Shown: piece after piece, positions 1 to 8,003 of the stretch | How the letters are laid out: every line of letters begins with the position of its first letter | How positions within the stretch are numbered: the stretch's first letter is position 1 | DNA from: Acidithiobacillus montserratensis | GTDB taxonomy: Bacteria; Pseudomonadota; Gammaproteobacteria; Acidithiobacillales; Acidithiobacillaceae | NCBI RefSeq assembly: GCF_018853465.1 | Contig: NZ_JABBOU010000005.1 | Span: 1 to 51,688 of the forward strand | Reading direction: 5' to 3' | Length of the DNA stretch: 51,688 nucleotides | The notes under the pieces: generated by a model | Seen by the model: the letters and a program-made list of their open reading frames with translations, nothing else | What the model was told of the DNA's origin: nothing | The model's database searches: none | Position numbers and translations under genes: made by a program

Positions 1-820
1 TGGCCATGTACAAGGTCCACTGAATGCCCAAGGGTGCGGGCAGGCGGCGCGCCACGACCCGCCAGTCTTGGCGACAACGCAAGGCGGCGGCCGTTACAAA
101 GCCAATTCCCAGCCCGGCATCCACAGCAGCGCCCACTGCTTCTACGCCGGTAACCTCAATGGATTGCCGGGGTGTCAATCGGGCTTCCTGAAAGACTTTT
201 TCTACAGAACGGCGAATACCCGACCCGGGTTCTCGCCAGATCAAGGGATAAGGCATCAGATTTTCCAGTGTCAACTCCGCTTGCTGGAGGAGGCTATGCC
301 CCTCGGGGAAAATGGTCATGATTTCATCATCCAGCCAGGGTGTCACCGAATAGTAGGAAGGCAAACCTTCCAGATCCAAGCCACCTTCGAGAAAATACAA
401 ATCCCAATCGGACAGGGCAATACTGGACCAGTCGATCACACCGCCCCGCAGCTGAAGTTCTATATCGGGAAATTGCCGTTGAAAAGACACCAGCCTTTCC
501 GGCAAAAAATAATTGGCCACGGTGTTGGTGGCGACAATCCGCAAAACACCACTCTGCAAACGCTGGCGGCGCAACATGATGTCCTCGAACTCATCAATCA
601 CATCGCGCATCCGCTGGGCGGTGGAGAGCAGAGCTTCGCCTGCCGGCGTCAACTGAATGCCGCGTCCGTGGCGCATGGTCAAGGGCTCGCCCACCATTTG
701 ACTCAGCTTCTGCAAGCGCTCGGTGATGGCCGGCTGGCTCCGGTGCAAGGTTCGCGCCGCTGCACTGATGCCGCCACTTTGGGCCACGGTGAGAAAAGTC
801 AGCAGTAATTCCGTATCCAT
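1..820 (-). CDS. LysR-family transcriptional regulator (C-terminus beyond window)
   Basis: Read leftward from the ATG at 820, the frame stays open to the window edge (273 codons). The N-terminus MDTELLLTFLTVAQSGGISA followed by the helix-turn-helix around AARTLHRSQPAITERLQKL (residues about 20-40) is typical of LysR regulators. A substrate-binding domain follows (LQSGVLRIVATNTVANYFLP, WREPGSGIR, VGAAVDAGLGIGFV). Family members run 290-310 residues, so only the last 20-40 are missing. It is divergent from the EmrB-type efflux operon with 109 bp between, the usual place for a LysR protein acting on its neighbour. The ligand is unknown. Control of the efflux operon is inference from position. 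Confidence 0.9.
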   Translation of the reverse strand, partial: MDTELLLTFLTVAQSGGISAAARTLHRSQPAITERLQKLSQMVGEPLTMRHGRGIQLTPAGEALLSTAQRMRDVIDEFEDIMLRRQRLQSGVLRIVATNTVANYFLPERLVSFQRQFPDIELQLRGGVIDWSSIALSDWDLYFLEGGLDLEGLPSYYSVTPWLDDEIMTIFPEGHSLLQQAELTLENLMPYPLIWREPGSGIRRSVEKVFQEARLTPRQSIEVTGVEAVGAAVDAGLGIGFVTAAALRCRQDWRVVARRLPAPLGIQWTLYMA

Positions 821-929
821 ATATCGCCATACCCGATAGTTTGTATATATATAACCAATTTGATCTATATTTCCAGTCCCTGCATTATCGGCCCGTTGAG
901 CAAATAAGCATAGAAGCTGATACCCAATA
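821..929. promoter_or_regulatory. LysR / efflux operon divergent promoter region
   Basis: The 109-bp gap between the two divergent starts holds an AT-rich run (TTTGTATATATATAACC, 841-857) and a second AT-rich patch near 862-871. A LysR T-N11-A type operator is expected here, but I cannot single out one site with certainty. Confidence 0.35.
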
Positions 930-2471
930 ATGACCCTTCCTCGGAACGCCCACGCAGTTTCTCCTCTTGGCACCGGCATGGTATTGCTGCTGAACCTGGT
1001 CATTGGTCTAGGACATTTCCTGGTGCTTTTCAATACCGGCGCCTATCTGCCCATGATCCCCCATGTTGCGGGCAGCTTGGGGGTCAATCCTGATTTTGCC
1101 GACTGGACCCAGGCTGATTTTTTTCTGGCCATGGCTTTCGCTTTTCCGACATCACCATGGTTGCTACATCGCTGGGGGGAAATGCGGATTCTGACGGCGG
1201 CTTTTGTCATGTTCGCCCTGGCTTCAGGCGTATGTGCCGTCACGAATCATTATGATGTGTTCCTGACCGCACGGATTGTTCAGGGCTATGTGGGCGGGCT
1301 GAGCATTCCCGTTTCCTTGCAGATTATTCTGCGCCACTACCATCCTCAGCGCCGCAATATCGGGCTGGGGTTGTGGGGAATCGCTGCCCTTACCCCGTTC
1401 ACCCTCGGGCCGGTCATCGGTGGCTGGATAACCGATACCATCGGTTGGCGCTGGCTGTTTTATGTGAATATACCCATTGCCATTACCGTAGCCCTGGTCA
1501 GCCTGATCCTGCTTTTTGAGCGTGAGATGGAACATCGTCATCCGCCACTGGACTGGCGTGGTCTGATCTTCCTGGTCATCGCTCTGGCTGCCGGGGAATC
1601 CGCCCTGAACATCGGCGAAATCCTCAGCTGGTGGCGCTCTCACGTCATTATTTTCCTGGGGATTATCGGCCTCATCGCCCTGCTGTTATTGGTCATCGCC
1701 GAATGGTACACCCCCCACCCCCTCCTGGATCTGCGCCTTCTGAAACGGCGCAATTTTCTGATAGGCAGTGTGGTGCTGTTTTTCACCGCTTTGTTTTTTC
1801 AGGGCAGCATTGCCATTTACATCGTCGGCTTTCAGTTGGTGATGGGCTATAGCGCCTGGATGGTGGGCCTGTTGATATTGCCTATGGCCATATTTTCTAA
1901 AATTAGTTTCATACTGACTCAAAGGTTACTAAATCATATGGATGCGCGCATCCTAGCCATCATTTCCTTGACAGGATTTGCGGCCGCAAGCTTTTGGGTG
2001 TCTTCCTATAATCATCCGGCGTCCTTTACCGAGTTACTCTGGCCCCAGGCCTTTGTGGGCATTTTCCTGGGCAGTTTGTTTCCCTCCATCATTGCCATTG
2101 CCTTGTCGGGATTATCGGGTCCGTCCGAAATACGCGGAACAGTGCTCTTGAATGTATTACGCCTGAGTGGACAGGCCATGGGCATTCCTCTGATTGCCAC
2201 CTTATTTGACCGGCGCATGATTTTCCATGCGCATTTTCTGGTCGCAGGAAAAAGCAGCATTGCCGACTTACCCGACACGCTGATCGGCCATATACGCACA
2301 GCAGCGCTGATAAAGCAACATGCGGCCATGCTGGCTTTCAATGAAGTTTTTTACATCGCCGCCTGGGGGTTTTTAATGGGCGCGGGCCTCTTGCTGCTCA
2401 GCAAACCGGTAGTTTACGCAGAGCCGGATATTCGTCTGCGCCGGGCCATAGAAGAACTGGTTGATCTCTGA
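930..2471 (+). CDS. MFS multidrug efflux permease, EmrB/QacA (DHA2) type
   Basis: A 513-residue integral membrane protein with about 14 predicted hydrophobic segments, the size and topology of DHA2 proton-driven drug exporters. The motif-C-like stretch LTPFTLGPVIGGWITD near residues 153-170 is characteristic of the EmrB/QacA group. It is the inner-membrane pump of a three-gene unit: the next gene encodes an outer-membrane channel (TGATG overlap at 2471), then an EmrA-type adaptor. Together they would export hydrophobic compounds across both membranes. The substrate cannot be read from sequence. The ribosome-binding site before 930 is weak, but no better start is seen. Confidence 0.9.
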   Translation: MTLPRNAHAVSPLGTGMVLLLNLVIGLGHFLVLFNTGAYLPMIPHVAGSLGVNPDFADWTQADFFLAMAFAFPTSPWLLHRWGEMRILTAAFVMFALASGVCAVTNHYDVFLTARIVQGYVGGLSIPVSLQIILRHYHPQRRNIGLGLWGIAALTPFTLGPVIGGWITDTIGWRWLFYVNIPIAITVALVSLILLFEREMEHRHPPLDWRGLIFLVIALAAGESALNIGEILSWWRSHVIIFLGIIGLIALLLLVIAEWYTPHPLLDLRLLKRRNFLIGSVVLFFTALFFQGSIAIYIVGFQLVMGYSAWMVGLLILPMAIFSKISFILTQRLLNHMDARILAIISLTGFAAASFWVSSYNHPASFTELLWPQAFVGIFLGSLFPSIIAIALSGLSGPSEIRGTVLLNVLRLSGQAMGIPLIATLFDRRMIFHAHFLVAGKSSIADLPDTLIGHIRTAALIKQHAAMLAFNEVFYIAAWGFLMGAGLLLLSKPVVYAEPDIRLRRAIEELVDL

Positions 2472-3904
2472 TGCCTAAAATTCTTTTTCTTTTGTTATCC
2501 GGGCTGTTGCTCAGCGCCTGCGCACGTCTGCCAGAACAGCTGCCCGACAAGCACCTCGCCCATGCTCCGCAAATCCGTCAAATAGTGGCCCAAACTGCGG
2601 GGCATGATGGCATTCATCCCGGTCCATGGCCCGAATCCCGATGGTGGAAAAAGGCGCAGTTACCGGCCCTCAATCAACTGATTGATGCGGCGTTGCGGAA
2701 TAACCCCTCGCTGCAGGTGGCCAGCGCCCGCATTCTCAAGGCAAAAGCCTTTGCTGCGGAACAACATGCCGCCCTTCTTCCACAATGGAATGCCAGCGCG
2801 TCTTTCAACCGGCAGTATTTTTCTCAACAGGGATTACATCTCCAGGCCAATGGCGAGCATTTTGACTATACCGAGACCAACCCGCTGGAGCTGCGTTATC
2901 ACCTAGATTTATGGGGTCAGGACAGCGATCAGGTCCGTGCCGCCATAGGAAAAGTGCGAGTGCATCAGGCCGACTATGCCGAAGCAAAACTGCAACTGGA
3001 AACGCAACTGACCTGGCATTATTTTTTGTTGATCGGTCTATCCCAACGTCTGCGTCTGGCAGAGCATCTGGAAAGCCTGCAAAAATCCCTGCTCCAGCTG
3101 GAGAATCAACGTTGGCACGACGGTCTGGCCGATGCGCGTCCGGTTTTTGCTCAGGAAGAGCGCTACGCCGAAGCGCGACAAAATAGCGCTCAATTACAGG
3201 ACGCTATTGCCCGGCAGCGCTATATTCTAGCGGCTCTGGCCGGACACGGACCTGATTGGGGAGAGCAGATCCCAATCGCTCCGCTACCGGAACTGTCGCG
3301 GATGCCCATTCCCCGTGATCTTCCCTTGCGCCTCATCGCTCATCGCCCCGACATTGTCGCGGCCCGTTGGGAAATGGCTGTCGCCGCCCAACAGATCAAG
3401 GCGGCGCGGGCGGCTTTTTATCCGGATGTGAATATCGCCCTGTTTGCCGGCTGGAACAGCATTGATCTGGGCGATTTATTCAGCCCCGGGAATCTGGCCC
3501 ATGCGCTGGGACCGGTGATCACCTTGCCGGTTTTTGAAGGCGGAAAACTCCGCGCCCGGCTCAAGGCGCAAAATGCCGTGTATATGGCTGCCCAGGATCA
3601 TTATCGCCAGAACATCCTCAACGCCGTGCGGGAAATTGCCCGTTACCTGGCGAGCTGGAAAAGAATCCATCAACAACTCCATGAACAAGCTGAGATCATA
3701 CAGGCTACCAGACAGAGCCGCACCCTCGCTGAGGCGGCTTTTCGTGCAGGAACCGCCAATAAAATGGCCGTTTATCAAACCCGTATTCAGGAAACAACCA
3801 TGCAAAGCCATCACATTCTTTTACAAATCCAAAATGCACAATCCTGGACATTACTGCATGAGGCACTGGGAGGCGGATATGCGACGAAAGGCAAAGCAAA
3901 ATGA
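2471..3904 (+). CDS. Outer-membrane efflux lipoprotein, NodT/OprM family
   Basis: 477 residues with a lipoprotein signal (LLLSGLLLSAC, lipid-anchored Cys about residue 17) and the two repeated coiled-coil OEP regions of TolC-like channels, including conserved segments LIAHRPDIVAARWEMAVAAQ and FEGGKLRARLKAQNA. Length matches NodT/OprM proteins. The start overlaps the permease stop (TGATG), and the stop overlaps the next start (ATGA), so the three genes are translationally coupled. The channel gene sits between pump and adaptor genes; more commonly it is first or last. Its partners are presumably the flanking EmrB- and EmrA-like proteins. Confidence 0.92.
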   Translation: MPKILFLLLSGLLLSACARLPEQLPDKHLAHAPQIRQIVAQTAGHDGIHPGPWPESRWWKKAQLPALNQLIDAALRNNPSLQVASARILKAKAFAAEQHAALLPQWNASASFNRQYFSQQGLHLQANGEHFDYTETNPLELRYHLDLWGQDSDQVRAAIGKVRVHQADYAEAKLQLETQLTWHYFLLIGLSQRLRLAEHLESLQKSLLQLENQRWHDGLADARPVFAQEERYAEARQNSAQLQDAIARQRYILAALAGHGPDWGEQIPIAPLPELSRMPIPRDLPLRLIAHRPDIVAARWEMAVAAQQIKAARAAFYPDVNIALFAGWNSIDLGDLFSPGNLAHALGPVITLPVFEGGKLRARLKAQNAVYMAAQDHYRQNILNAVREIARYLASWKRIHQQLHEQAEIIQATRQSRTLAEAAFRAGTANKMAVYQTRIQETTMQSHHILLQIQNAQSWTLLHEALGGGYATKGKAK

Positions 3905-5073
3905 GTACAGCGCAGCTTGTCCCGGATCCTGAAAAACGCCCTTTGGAAAAGAAGCGCCGAAGAGGATTGCTCGGGGTTGCCATCCTCCTTTTCCTGGTTA
4001 GCCTCATCGGCATCTTCTGGTGGTTTTTACGTGGGCAGTACTGGATTGAAACCAATGATGCCTATGTGAATGGCAATATCAGCCCCGTGGACAGTTTGTC
4101 AGCGGGCACTATCCAGCAGGTGCTGACAGAGAATACGGAATATGTGCATGCCGGCCAGATACTGGCCATCTTGCAAGGTAATCATTCCCGACTGAGTATG
4201 GAAGAGGCAGAAGCCCACTTGGCCACGACAGTACGACAAGTGCGCCAGGATTTCGCAAAAGTCCGCGCTCTGCAACAAGATATCCAGGCCAAAAAGGCCG
4301 CCCTGCGCAAACTGCAGATGGACTTCACCCGCTATCAGCAATCTCTGCCCAGCGGCGCCGTTTCAGTGATCCGCCTTGAAAATACCCGCCAAGAAATCGC
4401 TGCTGCCAGCGCAGCCGTGGCACAAGCGCAAGCCAAGCTGCAAGGCGCTGAAGCCCTGGTAGCGGGCACCACGGTTTATGACAATCCTCTGGTGCAGCAA
4501 GCTGTTGCGGCATATGAGCAGGCCGAGATCACCTGGCAACGCCACCTGATCCGCGCGCCCATATCGGGTTTTATCGCCCAGCGCTCTGCCTATCCGGGGT
4601 TGAAGGTTAAAAATGGCCAGCGCCTGTTCTCCGTCGTCCCCTTGAACGATTTATGGGTAGTCGCCAATTTCAAGGAAACCGTCATGCGCCATATCCACCC
4701 CGGACAATCGGTACAATTGACCAGTGATTATTACGGGGGTTCGGTGCATTTTCATGGTACCATCATGGGTTTAATTCCCGGTGCTGGCAGTGCTTTCAGT
4801 ATTCTGCCCCCGCAAAATGCTACCGGAAATTATATTCATATTGTGGAACGGGTGCCGGTGCGTATTGCCATACCTCGTGCAGAACTGCGCAAACACCCAC
4901 TGCGTCCCGGGCTCTCCATGATTGCCGAGGTCCACTGGCAGCCAGGGCATGCTCATTCGGTTCTGCAACCTCTGACCAGCACTCCGAAACAGGAATATGA
5001 AACATCCATATACCAAGATGAAGTGCATCACGCGCAAGAGCGTGCCCGGAGCATTATCCAGAAGAACCTGTAA
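3901..5073 (+). CDS. EmrA-type membrane fusion protein (HlyD family)
   Basis: 390 residues. A basic N-terminal tail, one membrane helix at about residues 22-44 and a periplasmic HlyD fold: lipoyl half-motif AGTIQQVLTENTEYVHAGQI, long coiled-coil hairpin about residues 100-200, then the second lipoyl half (RAPISGFIAQRSAYPGLKV) and beta-barrel. NDAYVNGNISPV just after the helix is diagnostic of EmrA/FusE-type adaptors. It overlaps the upstream channel gene by 4 bp (ATGA). It would bridge the EmrB-type permease to the outer-membrane channel. A short dyad, ATGGC-C-GCCAT followed by T residues (5076-5092), could be a weak terminator. Confidence 0.93.
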   Translation: MSTAQLVPDPEKRPLEKKRRRGLLGVAILLFLVSLIGIFWWFLRGQYWIETNDAYVNGNISPVDSLSAGTIQQVLTENTEYVHAGQILAILQGNHSRLSMEEAEAHLATTVRQVRQDFAKVRALQQDIQAKKAALRKLQMDFTRYQQSLPSGAVSVIRLENTRQEIAAASAAVAQAQAKLQGAEALVAGTTVYDNPLVQQAVAAYEQAEITWQRHLIRAPISGFIAQRSAYPGLKVKNGQRLFSVVPLNDLWVVANFKETVMRHIHPGQSVQLTSDYYGGSVHFHGTIMGLIPGAGSAFSILPPQNATGNYIHIVERVPVRIAIPRAELRKHPLRPGLSMIAEVHWQPGHAHSVLQPLTSTPKQEYETSIYQDEVHHAQERARSIIQKNL

Positions 5074-5095
5074 ACATGGCCGCCATTTTTCAAAA

Positions 5096-5109
5096 TTGAC
5101 CGAAATCAA
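5096..5109 (+). promoter_or_regulatory. FNR/DNR-like box before the globin operon
   Basis: TTGACCGAAATCAA matches the FNR/DNR consensus TTGAT-N4-ATCAA at 9 of 10 specified bases. Its centre is 5102.5; a -10-like TTATCC at 5131-5136 would put transcription start near 5143, so the box lies about 41 bp upstream, the class II activator position. The Crp/Fnr-family protein at the far end of the cluster has the E-x-x-S-R recognition helix that reads such half-sites. The match is seen; binding is inferred. Confidence 0.6.
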
Positions 5110-5197
5110 GGAATAGCTGAACAAGCTGCTTTATCCTTCACCCCGTAGCGCGTTAAGCACAGTACATTCACACCCCAAGCACAAGGAGCAATTTATC

Positions 5198-5659
5198 ATG
5201 ACCATCAATATTCAACTGATTCAATCCAGTGGCGCCGCTGTAAAAGATCTCGGTGTACAGGTGGCTGAACATTTTTATGATTATATGTTCACGCATTTTC
5301 CGGAAGTCCGGAAAATGTTTCCCGGGGACATGACCGAGCAGCGTATTCGCCTTTTTAATTCTGTCATTCTGATTGCGACCAGTATCGACAATCTGGAAGT
5401 ACTGGTGCCTTATTTGAAAGATCTGGGGATCGCTCATATCAAGTATGATACACGTCCGGAACATTATCCCATCGTCGGCAAAAGCCTGCTCAATACCCTG
5501 AAGCATTTTCTGGGTGCTGCCTGGACCCGGGAAATGGCGGAATCCTGGGTTGAGGCCTACAACCTAGCTTCTACGGTATGCATGGAGGCGGCCTATGAAG
5601 CCATGGCCCCTTCCCGCTTTGTGCCGGTAACCATTGACGATGTCCCACCTGCTATTTGA
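5198..5659 (+). CDS. Single-domain globin (haemoglobin / flavohaemoglobin haem domain)
   Basis: 153 residues, about the length of one globin fold. The B-helix HFYDYMFTHFPEVRKMF resembles Vitreoscilla haemoglobin and the haem domain of Hmp, including the B10 Tyr region (FY, residues 26-27). The proximal haem ligand is His89 in PEHYPIVGKSLL, a near-exact family motif. There is no FAD or NAD domain in the protein; a 2Fe-2S/FAD/NAD reductase is encoded immediately downstream, so the pair may work as a two-component nitric oxide dioxygenase or oxygen-binding system. The start has a clear ribosome-binding site (AAGGAG). An FNR/DNR-like box lies about 95 bp upstream. Function in NO removal is inference. 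Confidence 0.92.
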   Translation: MTINIQLIQSSGAAVKDLGVQVAEHFYDYMFTHFPEVRKMFPGDMTEQRIRLFNSVILIATSIDNLEVLVPYLKDLGIAHIKYDTRPEHYPIVGKSLLNTLKHFLGAAWTREMAESWVEAYNLASTVCMEAAYEAMAPSRFVPVTIDDVPPAI

Positions 5660-5671
5660 TTGAACCTGAGT

Positions 5672-5713
5672 CGGCGCTTGGCCGGGTGTTTTTTGCAACT
5701 TGGGCCAGCGCCG
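5672..5713 (+). promoter_or_regulatory. Intercistronic hairpin between globin and reductase
   Basis: Arms CGGCGCTTGGCC and GGCCAGCGCCG pair over 11 bp with one bulged T, enclosing a loop that contains TTTTTT. There is no T-tract after the stem, so it is not a canonical terminator. It could be an mRNA-processing or stability element that lets the globin be made in excess of the reductase. The structure is seen; the role is conjecture. Confidence 0.45.
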
Positions 5714-5744
5714 TTTGTGGATGAAAACCAAGTGAGGTAACTAC

Positions 5745-6728
5745 ATGGAATATGAAATATGCCTGGAACCCTCCGGTATCTGTTTCATGGCCGATGAAAA
5801 ACAGAATATTGTCGAAGCGGCCAAAGCCCATGATGTGGCCATTAAACATGGCTGTGCCAGTGGTTCCTGCGGAGATTGCAAAGGCACCATTCTGTCTGGC
5901 GATAGTGAGCAGGGACCATTTATGCCACTGCTCTTGTCGCCCGCAGAACGGGCTGCCGGCATGGGCATTTTATGCAAGCTTTACCCACGTAGTCCTATGC
6001 GTCTACGCGCTGAAGTCATTTCCGAAAATATCTGGAATAGCCGCATTGTCAGCCTGACCAGGCTGGCCTGGAATGTGCTGGAGTTAACCTTGAAACCAGA
6101 AAAGGCCTATCCATACCGGACCGGCCAGTATGCCCGTATGGCTGTCCCGGGTCATCCGGATCAGTGGCGCTCATATTCCATGGCTACGCCACCACAGGAA
6201 CATGGAGAGCTGGTTTTTCATATCCGTGAACTTCCAGGAGGACTGTTCAGTCAGTGGCTTTTTCACCAGGCTCAATGCGCTGACAGCATCACACTCGGGC
6301 CCCCACAAGGAGACTTTGCCCTCCACCCGGAGCAAAACAGGCCCATGCTCTGCATCGCCGCCGGTACCGGGTTGGCGCCCATTGAAGCCATCATTCAGGA
6401 AAGCATTCTTCAGGGTCAGAATCGTCCTGTTCATCTGTTTTACGGAGCCAAAAAACAGGCGGATTTTTATCATCTCGATCAATTGCAGCAATGGGCGCAA
6501 CAATATCCTCAGATTACCGTGACACCCACCATTTCCGACATGGAAGACACCCATTGGACCGGGGCACGCCGACTGTTGCCCAGCGTGGCCGCCCGGGGCC
6601 ACTGGCAAGATCATGAAGTCTATCTTTGCGGAAGCCCCGGCATGATCGAAGCGGCCATTGATCTGCTGCTCTCCCATAGGGTGTCCCATGCACACATCCA
6701 TTTTGATGCTTTTGCACCCAATGGCTAG
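5745..6728 (+). CDS. Ferredoxin-type 2Fe-2S / FAD / NAD(P)H oxidoreductase
   Basis: 327 residues, three domains in order. The plant-type 2Fe-2S domain has ligands Cys37, Cys42, Cys45 (HGCASGSCGDC) and Cys77. A ferredoxin-reductase FAD domain carries RSYSMA. The NAD(P) domain has AAGTGLAPIEAII and the C-terminal CGSPGMIEA motif. This is the architecture of multicomponent-oxygenase reductases and of the reductase half of flavohaemoglobin with an added 2Fe-2S domain. No oxygenase is encoded nearby; the adjacent globin is the most obvious electron acceptor. NAD(P)H would reduce FAD, the iron-sulfur cluster and finally globin haem. That partnership rests on gene order only. Confidence 0.9.
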   Translation: MEYEICLEPSGICFMADEKQNIVEAAKAHDVAIKHGCASGSCGDCKGTILSGDSEQGPFMPLLLSPAERAAGMGILCKLYPRSPMRLRAEVISENIWNSRIVSLTRLAWNVLELTLKPEKAYPYRTGQYARMAVPGHPDQWRSYSMATPPQEHGELVFHIRELPGGLFSQWLFHQAQCADSITLGPPQGDFALHPEQNRPMLCIAAGTGLAPIEAIIQESILQGQNRPVHLFYGAKKQADFYHLDQLQQWAQQYPQITVTPTISDMEDTHWTGARRLLPSVAARGHWQDHEVYLCGSPGMIEAAIDLLLSHRVSHAHIHFDAFAPNG

Positions 6729-6768
6729 TCATTCTGCGCTGCTATATGGCAGCTACCCAGGAGAACGC

Positions 6769-7017
6769 ATGATGAAAGTACAAGTTCTTGTTTCCAAATG
6801 GTGTCCCGTTTGCCCACAGGCTGAAAAAGTGTGGAAGGAAGCTTCTGAAAAGGTGCCCATGGAACTGGAAGTTCTGGATGTCGCAGAACGGGAGGGCCGG
6901 GAAATCGTCAGTAACCTGCGCATTAAAACCGTCCCCGCCATCGTCGTGGATGGCGCCTTGAAAACCGTAGGCGCGCAGCCATTGGGAGACGTGTTGAAAA
7001 TGCTCGGAGCCTCATGA
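6769..7017 (+). CDS. Small thioredoxin/glutaredoxin-like protein
   Basis: 82 residues with a thioredoxin-like fold: beta strand MMKVQVLVSKWCPVC with a CPVC redox motif, then KTVPAIVVDG, the cis-proline strand of the family. Minimal single-domain thioredoxins of this size are common in anaerobes and sulfur oxidisers. The start at 6769 is preceded by AGGAGA at a good distance; a longer in-frame extension upstream lies inside the reductase gene and lacks a site. It sits between the reductase and a hemerythrin, so it may pass electrons or sulfur within this redox cluster. The partner is unknown. Confidence 0.85.
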   Translation: MMKVQVLVSKWCPVCPQAEKVWKEASEKVPMELEVLDVAEREGREIVSNLRIKTVPAIVVDGALKTVGAQPLGDVLKMLGAS

Positions 7018-7096
7018 CAACAGCATTCTGAATGCTCACGAAGCGAACCCGGTCACCCTTCTGTCGCACAGGACTGCACAAACATTGGAGATGATG

Positions 7097-7555
7097 ATGG
7101 AATCCATAGATCAGATCATGCAACACGACCATAAACGCCTGGACCGGCTTTTAGAACAAAGCGCAGAAGCTGTGAGCCATGGCGCATGGCAGGAGGCTGC
7201 GCATTTTCTGGAGGCATTCCGCCACGGCATAGTGGATGGTCATATGACCGTGGAAGAAAGCACCTTGTTTCCCGCCTTTGAGCGCCAGAAAGGGGATGCA
7301 GCTCAATCCCTGACCGCCCTCCTTCGCAAGGGACATCAGGATTTACGCATATTTTTTGAGGAAATGGCAGAAGCTATTCATGAGCAGGACGCAGAAACCT
7401 TTGAGGATCTTCTCAGCACCGTACAAACCATTCTCAAACAACATGATGCCAGGGAAGAAAATGAACTTTACCCATTTCTGACAAACGCCTTGACAGATCA
7501 TGGTGAAGCTGCCGGAAGACGTATTCTCGACTTTGAGGCGGAGGCAAAATCATGA
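7097..7555 (+). CDS. Hemerythrin HHE-domain protein
   Basis: About 152 residues, helical, with the spaced His/Glu ligands of a hemerythrin-like di-iron site: HDHKRLD, HGIVDGHMTVEE, GHQDLR and HDAREENELYP. Such proteins bind O2 or NO or help repair iron-sulfur clusters. Three consecutive ATG codons (7091, 7094, 7097) follow GGAG at 7087-7090; 7097 has the best spacing. The stop overlaps the next start (ATGA at 7552). With a globin, a reductase and a Crp/Fnr regulator in the same cluster, a role in NO or oxygen handling is plausible but inferred. Confidence 0.88.
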   Translation: MESIDQIMQHDHKRLDRLLEQSAEAVSHGAWQEAAHFLEAFRHGIVDGHMTVEESTLFPAFERQKGDAAQSLTALLRKGHQDLRIFFEEMAEAIHEQDAETFEDLLSTVQTILKQHDAREENELYPFLTNALTDHGEAAGRRILDFEAEAKS

Positions 7556-7998
7556 GTGAATATCACGGATGTGAATTGCCGGAAGATCTTTTTTATGATC
7601 TGGATTATGTGTGGGTACGTCCCGAAGAGGATGGCACCTTGACCATCGGAATCACAGATCCCGCCCAGACCATGTCGGGCCGCTTGCAAAAAGCCCGCAT
7701 CAAAAAAATCGGTACACATCTGGAGGCTGGGCGACATGTGGCCACTTTGGAGAGTGGTAAATGGGCAGGTGGTGTTCCGGTGCCTTTTGCGGGTGAGGTC
7801 ATGGACCGCAATGAAAAACTGCTGGAAGATCCTCACCTGATCAATATTGATCCCTACAATGATGCCTGGATCGCTCGCGTGAAACCCGATGATCCACCAC
7901 ATGCTCTCGACAAAGTCAGCACTGGTAGCGCAGCCGTTGAGGCGCTAGAAGCGTGGATCAAAAGATACGGCGTGCAATGCATGCGCTGTTCGGAATAA
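7552..7998 (+). CDS. GcvH-like lipoate-binding protein (LbpA type)
   Basis: 148 residues with the glycine-cleavage H-protein fold. The lipoylation site is Lys70 in TLESGKWAGGVPVPF. True GcvH normally has ESVK; the ESGKW form is the one I associate with lipoate-binding proteins (LbpA) of the sulfur-oxidising heterodisulfide-reductase-like pathway. No gcvT, gcvP, hdr-like or lipoate ligase gene is present in the window. It overlaps the hemerythrin gene by 4 bp (ATGA) and converges on the regulator gene 5 bp away. The C-terminus ends with a Cys pair (MRCSE and VQC). It may carry sulfur or redox equivalents for the cluster; that is inference. Confidence 0.82.
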   Translation: MSEYHGCELPEDLFYDLDYVWVRPEEDGTLTIGITDPAQTMSGRLQKARIKKIGTHLEAGRHVATLESGKWAGGVPVPFAGEVMDRNEKLLEDPHLINIDPYNDAWIARVKPDDPPHALDKVSTGSAAVEALEAWIKRYGVQCMRCSE

Positions 7999-8003
7999 CT
8001 GGA

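Noticed and set aside
68..808. Long rightward open frame over the LysR gene
   Set aside because: It is antisense to a clear LysR coding frame, and its translation has no recognisable domain.
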